In this document: one piece after another, positions 59,688-64,000 of the stretch | Layout of the letters: every line of letters begins with the position of its first letter | Numbering within the stretch: position 1 is the first letter of the stretch | Origin: Zopfochytrium polystomum | Taxonomy: Eukaryota > Chytridiomycota > Chytridiomycetes > Chytridiales > Chytridiaceae | Assembly: GCA_025765615.1 (NCBI GenBank) | Contig: JAIVFJ010000009.1 | Location: 434,001-498,000, forward strand | Reading direction: 5' to 3' | Length of the DNA: 64,000 nucleotides | Notes under the pieces: model-generated | Databases searched by the model: none | Told to the model about the DNA's origin: nothing | The model's input: the letters and a program-made list of their open reading frames with translations, nothing else | Translations under genes and position numbers: made by a program

Positions 59688-60093
59688 TGTTAGGCGGAAC
59701 TGACTGGTTAGCAGCAAGAGGCACAAGACGGAACTGAACCTCTTGTGACTGTCAGTTATCGTTCTCACAATGCCCATGGGAGAGCAAGCCAACGCCAACA
59801 CAGACCTGGGCGCTGGCTTGTGCTGTTGACAAATACTCTGAGTATTAAGTGGACTGGAAACCTGGTGTTAACAGTTTTCCTCCTCCTCTGCTCAAGCATA
59901 TAATATAGGAGAGGTTTTTACCGGTCATGCTTGCCTAGCGACTATTATAGCGTGTATATCATCATTCTGTATCAATAATTCATAATAGAATTTTTTTTCT
60001 CTTTCTCTCTAGTTGGGGAGAAGGACACCCACAAACACACACCTCCACTTCATTCACTCCTTCCACTCACTCACTCAGAGTAGACTGTTTACA
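59688..60093. mobile_element. Repeat family R4, second full-length copy
   Basis: 406 bp, TGTTAGG to TTTACA, homologous throughout to 44945-45350. Flanks differ (CATTG and GAGGG), so the target duplication has been lost or the copy is recombinant. Confidence 0.7.
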
Positions 60094-60219
60094 GAGGGCA
60101 AAGTCCAAAATTCAGGTTTTGTTCAAGTTGAGATCAAGTTCATTTCAAGTTCATGTCATTTTTCTCCAAGAACAAATGCAGTGCTCGATAAAAGTATCGT
60201 CCTGAACCTCTGAGGGATT

Positions 60220-60292
60220 ACATTCGGCCGGGATTGAACCGGGTGCCTTAAGATCTTCAGTCTTACGCTCTCCCAGATGAGCTAAGACGGCT
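60220..60292 (-). pseudogene. tRNA-Phe (GAA)-like sequence with broken acceptor stem
   Basis: On the minus strand the D-arm (TAGCTCATCTGGGAGAGCG), the anticodon arm with loop CTGAAGA and perfect stem, and a T-arm with GGTTCAATCC all match tRNA-Phe. The 5' acceptor strand GCCGTCT does not pair with the 3' side (CGAATGT). It is probably a tRNA pseudogene or a tRNA-derived repeat head. Confidence 0.6.
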
Positions 60293-60652
60293 TCTGTCTT
60301 TAAACTCTAAGGCTAAACCATGTAATTGGGTACTGGAATTTGTTGGAGTATATCCACATTGGCACTGTGCTCACAAAATTGTGCCAATGCTTTTTTTGTT
60401 TGACTGTCCAACCCCCTCCCAGTGCACCAGCGAAGGTTTCTTCCTGAAATTCAGCGTGCTTGCCAGGTAATAGTGTGAAAATGTTTTACCAAAGTGGGGA
60501 AGCGCCACGCCCTCAGCAGAAGAAGATTGAGGGATTCAAATAATCTCAATCCATTGGCACAATTTTGAGGAGTTGCATCAGAAAAAATGTTCATCCCGAT
60601 CACAATCTCCCATCTTCTGAATTTTCCACCAATATTTTCCGCCGTTTGACCA

Positions 60653-60940
60653 TGTCAGGAACAGGGCAGGAGAGGACAAGGCAGACAAGGAACTGAGAGG
60701 AGTGATGATTGAATTGGAAACAATAATTCACTTGAGGGATGGGACAGGTCCCCCATCCCCCTTTTATACCTTTTGAGAGTTTCCTTGTCAAGACTCAAAG
60801 AAAGTTCCAGAAAGAACAATTGGTAATACAACGATACCAATGACAACAACAAGACAAGTCAGGAAAGCAAAGAAGGTTCCACAAGGTTCCATGAAGGAAT
60901 GTTCTAGGTTCCAGAGGTTTCCAGAGGGTGATTCATAACA
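60653..60940 (-). mobile_element. Solo LTR of the chromovirus family, older copy
   Basis: A 288-bp TG...CA copy with more substitutions and deletions than the others, and without a matching 5-bp duplication (GACCA and CTCCT). The GAA/TTC array is reduced. Confidence 0.85.
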
Positions 60941-61274
60941 CTCCTGTTGGATTCATCCTGCTCTGAAAATTCATGAAACCCATCCTGTTAGGTGCCATAC
61001 TGTCTTAGGGCATCCCTTTGTTGAACTACTGCCTGTTGGTCACCATGTTGGATAGTCAGGGCTTGAACCTGGGGCCTGTGGGGTACTTGAGCAACTCCAC
61101 TTGGTCTAGCTGTCCTTGAATAAAGACAGAATTGAACCACATCATCCATCTTTGTTGAGTTTGAGCTGAATACAGGGTACTGGCTCTGCTAATAACCAGG
61201 AGCTTCCCATCTTAAAGACTTGTCTTATCCCTATTGCCACTAGACTATGGATGAGCCCCTGAAGATGAAGAGGA
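60941..61274. other. Unrecognised sequence between repeats
   Basis: No coding frame or RNA gene was recognised. It is probably old repeat sequence. Confidence 0.35.
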
Positions 61275-61478
61275 GATATCATACAAGACGGACCCGAACC
61301 TATTGTGACTGTCACTTATCCGACTCACAATGCCCATGGGAGAGCAAGTCACTGCCAATGCAGACCCAGGCGCTGGCTTGCACTGTTGACAAATACTCTG
61401 AGCATTAAGTGGAACAGAAACCCAGCATTAACAGGTTTCTTCCTCCTATGCTCAAGCAGATAATATAGGAGAGGTTTT
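61275..61478. repeat. Repeat family R4, truncated copy
   Basis: Matches the central part of R4 (CTCACAATGCCCATGG, GTTGACAAATACT, TATAGGAGAGGTTT) but lacks both ends; the R2 fragment starts directly after it. Confidence 0.6.
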
Positions 61479-61488
61479 TTTCAGTGGC

Positions 61489-61792
61489 TAACAGAGACTG
61501 ACCAACTGCCAAGGAATGGGGGGCCCAACAGGATATACCTCACACCTGATAGTTTATTTTCCGCACTTGTACAAACACACATAGGGTTGGGGGGACTTAG
61601 AGCATTTGTGGTGGATGCTCCAAGTCAGGGGTTGACTTGTCAATTTTATCTCTTTCTGTTTCCGACCATTTCTCTTTTTCCTTTTTATTTCTTCAATCTG
61701 ATTTCTGTCCTTTCGCACCAACACAGAGTCCCTTCAAATCCATCTGGCTCACAAGGTGAGGGTAGTGAGAGATTGTACACACTGTTGTAGTT
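61489..61792. repeat. Repeat family R2 fragment, interrupted by R3
   Basis: Matches R2 from the CACTTGTACAAACACACATA block through CAAATCCATCTGGCTC to GTACACAC, where the R3 element is inserted. Confidence 0.6.
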
Positions 61793-62520
61793 GCAGTGTA
61801 GAAGGGCAACATTGTGAGTGGAGGCGGCGTCGTAAGAAGGTTGAAGGGTCGAGGAACTGAGGCTTGAATGGAGAACTTGTACAAGGGAGCAAGCGTAGCA
61901 AGCGACCAAGGGAAAGTTGGTAAAGAGAGCTTGTTTTAGACAGGGACTGGCAAATTGGAGTGAGAGTGCCTTTTTTTTCAATAAGAAAACTCTGCCCAAT
62001 TTATACTCTTGCAGGGAGGTTGACCAGTTTTCCTGTTTTGCCTATCTGAACAAGTTGCAAACTGCTTCAGACAGGACTTTGCTCTGGGGAGGTGTTGTAA
62101 ACCCCTTCCCACAGAGGGAGGGTGATTTGAAATATTCAGAGCATTTCAAATCAACCAAGGTCTGTCCAGAGGTCTGTGTCCAGTGACCAGTCTTACCACA
62201 GAGGAAAGATCATCAGGGGCATTTCAAATCAACCAGTCCCTGGTTCAACATTGGTTCAGACAACAGTCAGCTGCCCTGGAGCTGCTTTGAGCTGCCCTGG
62301 TTCAACATTTCTCTGAACCCATTGAGTGTGATTCTAATCGCATTGTCCTCACCAGCAAAGCCAAGGAAAGCAAAGCTAGAATCACCGCCGTCTTCACCTA
62401 ACTCTTTTTGTTGGAGTCAGATTAGGCCTTACAGCTTACCTGACTTAGTGTAAGTTGCATCGGCAGCGGCGAGGCTGCCGTCGACATAGGAAGCTGGCTT
62501 CCTAGGCTCAAATCTCAACA
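61793..62520. mobile_element. Repeat family R3, full-length LTR-like element
   Basis: 728 bp from TGTTGTAG to CTCAACA, flanked by the 5-bp duplication CACAC (61788-61792 and 62521-62525). It is the unbroken counterpart of 19116-20269 and keeps the empty site (CCACAGAGGG near 62108) of the solo LTR found there. Confidence 0.75.
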
Positions 62521-62571
62521 CACACCCAGGTGAGTACATGGTCCCTTCGAGGCCCCTCTTAAGGGGCCACG

Positions 62572-63319
62572 TGTGAGACTATTCTCACACCTTGGGATCT
62601 GGGCCCTAGAGTGAGGGAAAGCAAAAAATAGGCTAAAACTAACTTTATTGGGCTGTTGTCTAGGGGGTGTTTCAACCCTACTACTTGCCTAGTCCACGAA
62701 GTATGCCTACTGATCTGTCTAACAGGGGTCTCAAACACAAAGAATGAACATTCAGTGGGAGAATCCTCCCTGAGTGTGTACCATCTCTCCCTACCCTCAC
62801 CTTGTAGAGCCAGATGGATTTGACGGGACTCTGTATTGGCGCCAAAGGACAGAATCAGATTGAAGAAAAAAAGGAAAACGATAAATGGCCCAAAAACAGA
62901 GCGAGAAAAAATTGACAAGTCAACCCACCTGACTTGGAGCATCCACCACAAATGCTCTAAGTCCCCCCAACACTATGCGTGTATGTACAAGTGCCAAAAT
63001 AAATAATAAATTAGGCAGGTGTTGGGGTATGGCCTGTCAGGCCCCCCTCCTGGCAGTCAGGCTGTCTCCCTTAGTCACCAAAAAAGAAATTATGTTGAGA
63101 AAACCTCTGGCACAACAGAAACGGTTAAGACAAAAGTAGTAAAAGTAGGCCCAATAATAAAGACAGGTTAGCCACAAATACACTTTGATAACGCCTTGGA
63201 AACTAAAGAACTGAGAATAATAGAAGGGGTCCCAGTCCTCGTGGTTTAATGACAGGTATGCTTGTTTTTGCGACTAGAATCCCTATACTTCATCACTGAG
63301 ACCTCAGCATAATCTCACA
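62572..63319. mobile_element. Repeat family R2, long copy (LTR-like), reverse orientation
   Basis: About 748 bp with inverted ends TGTGAGA and TCTCACA. It matches 41453-41948 and 61489-61792 on the opposite strand. A 4-bp CACG occurs at both flanks if the right end is taken at 63317, a possible target duplication. It is preceded by a short GGCCCCT/AGGGGCC hairpin at 62550-62567. Confidence 0.6.
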
Positions 63320-63400
63320 CGCAGGTGGAGTATACAGCTGGCACCTTCATCGTCTCCTAGTATTTGCTTTTCTTCACCTCTCGGGCCTGGCGTTCGGTGG

Positions 63401-63474
63401 TGGTCGCATCCGGGATCGGACCGGAGACCGTCTGTGTGTAAGACAGACGTGATAACCAACTACACCATGCGGCC
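63401..63474 (-). tRNA. tRNA-Val (TAC)
   Basis: A 74-nt cloverleaf on the minus strand: acceptor GGCCGCA opposite TGCGACC with one C-A mismatch, D-arm with GGTGTAGTTGGTTATCA, anticodon stem TCTGT/ACAGA with loop CTTACAC (anticodon TAC), T-arm TCCGG-TCCGATC-CCGGA, discriminator A. CCA happens to follow in the genome. It is probably functional, but the mismatch leaves some doubt. Confidence 0.85.
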
Positions 63475-64000
63475 GTGTTGAATAATAACGATTTGGTTAA
63501 TCAACAAAAAGGTATTGATAGACAGGGCAGTTAAAACCTGCTACGTGGACGAAAAACAAAGGAAAAAGGCTAAAGAACGGGAAATCGAGTTCCCACTTCC
63601 GTTTCGGTGTGAAAGTTTTCCGATTCGCCCATTGGATGAGTGCATTGCCCAATCTCATTAGTTCTCTTGTAGCGCAACTGACCAACGATCTCGAAGGCAT
63701 GATGACGTTTGGAAGGGTCGAGGAACTTGCTGTGGATGCTCCTACCACGGTCGTGCGTCGATGTTCCAGTGTGAAGGCCGCTGGGCAATACGATGGATTT
63801 TTCTTCAAACTTGCTTTTCTAAGGGAAGAATTCCGTGGTTGTTCACGACGTTGTCGTGTCATTGTTGATGTGGGACTCTTCAAAGTGCTTGATACATTTA
63901 CTGAGACCTGAACCTGGCCCGATCCATTTGATTTCCCAAAATTTATGCGAAGTCAGTATTTCTTGGAAGATCAAATATTTAGCTACGTAACCCTCACCCC
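63475..64000. other. Right edge, no recognised gene
   Basis: Overlapping open frames of about 100 residues exist on both strands (63609-63911 plus, 63883-63497 minus) without recognisable motifs. An exon of a gene extending beyond the window cannot be excluded. Confidence 0.3.

Overview
The window comes from a nuclear eukaryotic genome, most likely a zoosporic (flagellated) early-diverging fungus such as a chytrid. Genes are split by short GT-AG introns, mostly about 45-100 bp. The gene set is fungal (exportin-T, UreF, a homeobox regulator with a fungal-type C-terminal region, a chromodomain retrotransposon). Cilium/flagellum genes are also present: a nephrocystin-1-like protein next to a Tctex1-type dynein light chain. 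Assignments rest on my own reading of motifs and splice phase; no database search was run.

Left half (about 0.2-40 kb), gene-rich: membrane protein of unknown function (-), aldonolactone oxidase-like flavoenzyme (+), exportin-T (-), unknown four-exon gene (+), mitochondrial pyruvate dehydrogenase E1 beta (-), ribosomal protein S17 (-), urease accessory protein UreF (+), 2-oxoglutarate/Fe(II) oxygenase (-), a gene-poor stretch with an old repeat split by a solo LTR (15.4-20.3 kb), LONRF-type RING/LON protein (+), Tctex1 dynein light chain (-) head-to-head with nephrocystin-1 (+), RasGEF with N-terminal ubiquitin-like domains (+), DHX35-type DEAH helicase (+), low-complexity protein with HN1/Jupiter-like motifs (-), ribonucleotide reductase small subunit (+) and a homeobox gene (+).

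Right half (about 40-64 kb), repeat-rich: tRNA-Asp, AP-2 sigma (-), a C2H2 zinc-finger gene (-), long GA/CT microsatellite tracts, an intact 5.3 kb Ty3/gypsy chromovirus with nearly identical LTRs, five solo LTRs of the same family, three other LTR-like repeat families (nested at 59-63 kb), a tRNA-Phe-like sequence and a tRNA-Val.

The most notable system is the chromovirus. It has a 5-bp target duplication, LTRs differing by one base, a gag-pol overlap with a canonical -1 slippery heptamer, an 11-nt primer-binding site complementary to the predicted 5' end of its own transcript (Tf1/sushi-type self-priming), and arrays of perfect heat-shock-element units upstream of the LTR TATA box. Together these suggest a young, possibly active element with a promoter that may respond to heat-shock factor.
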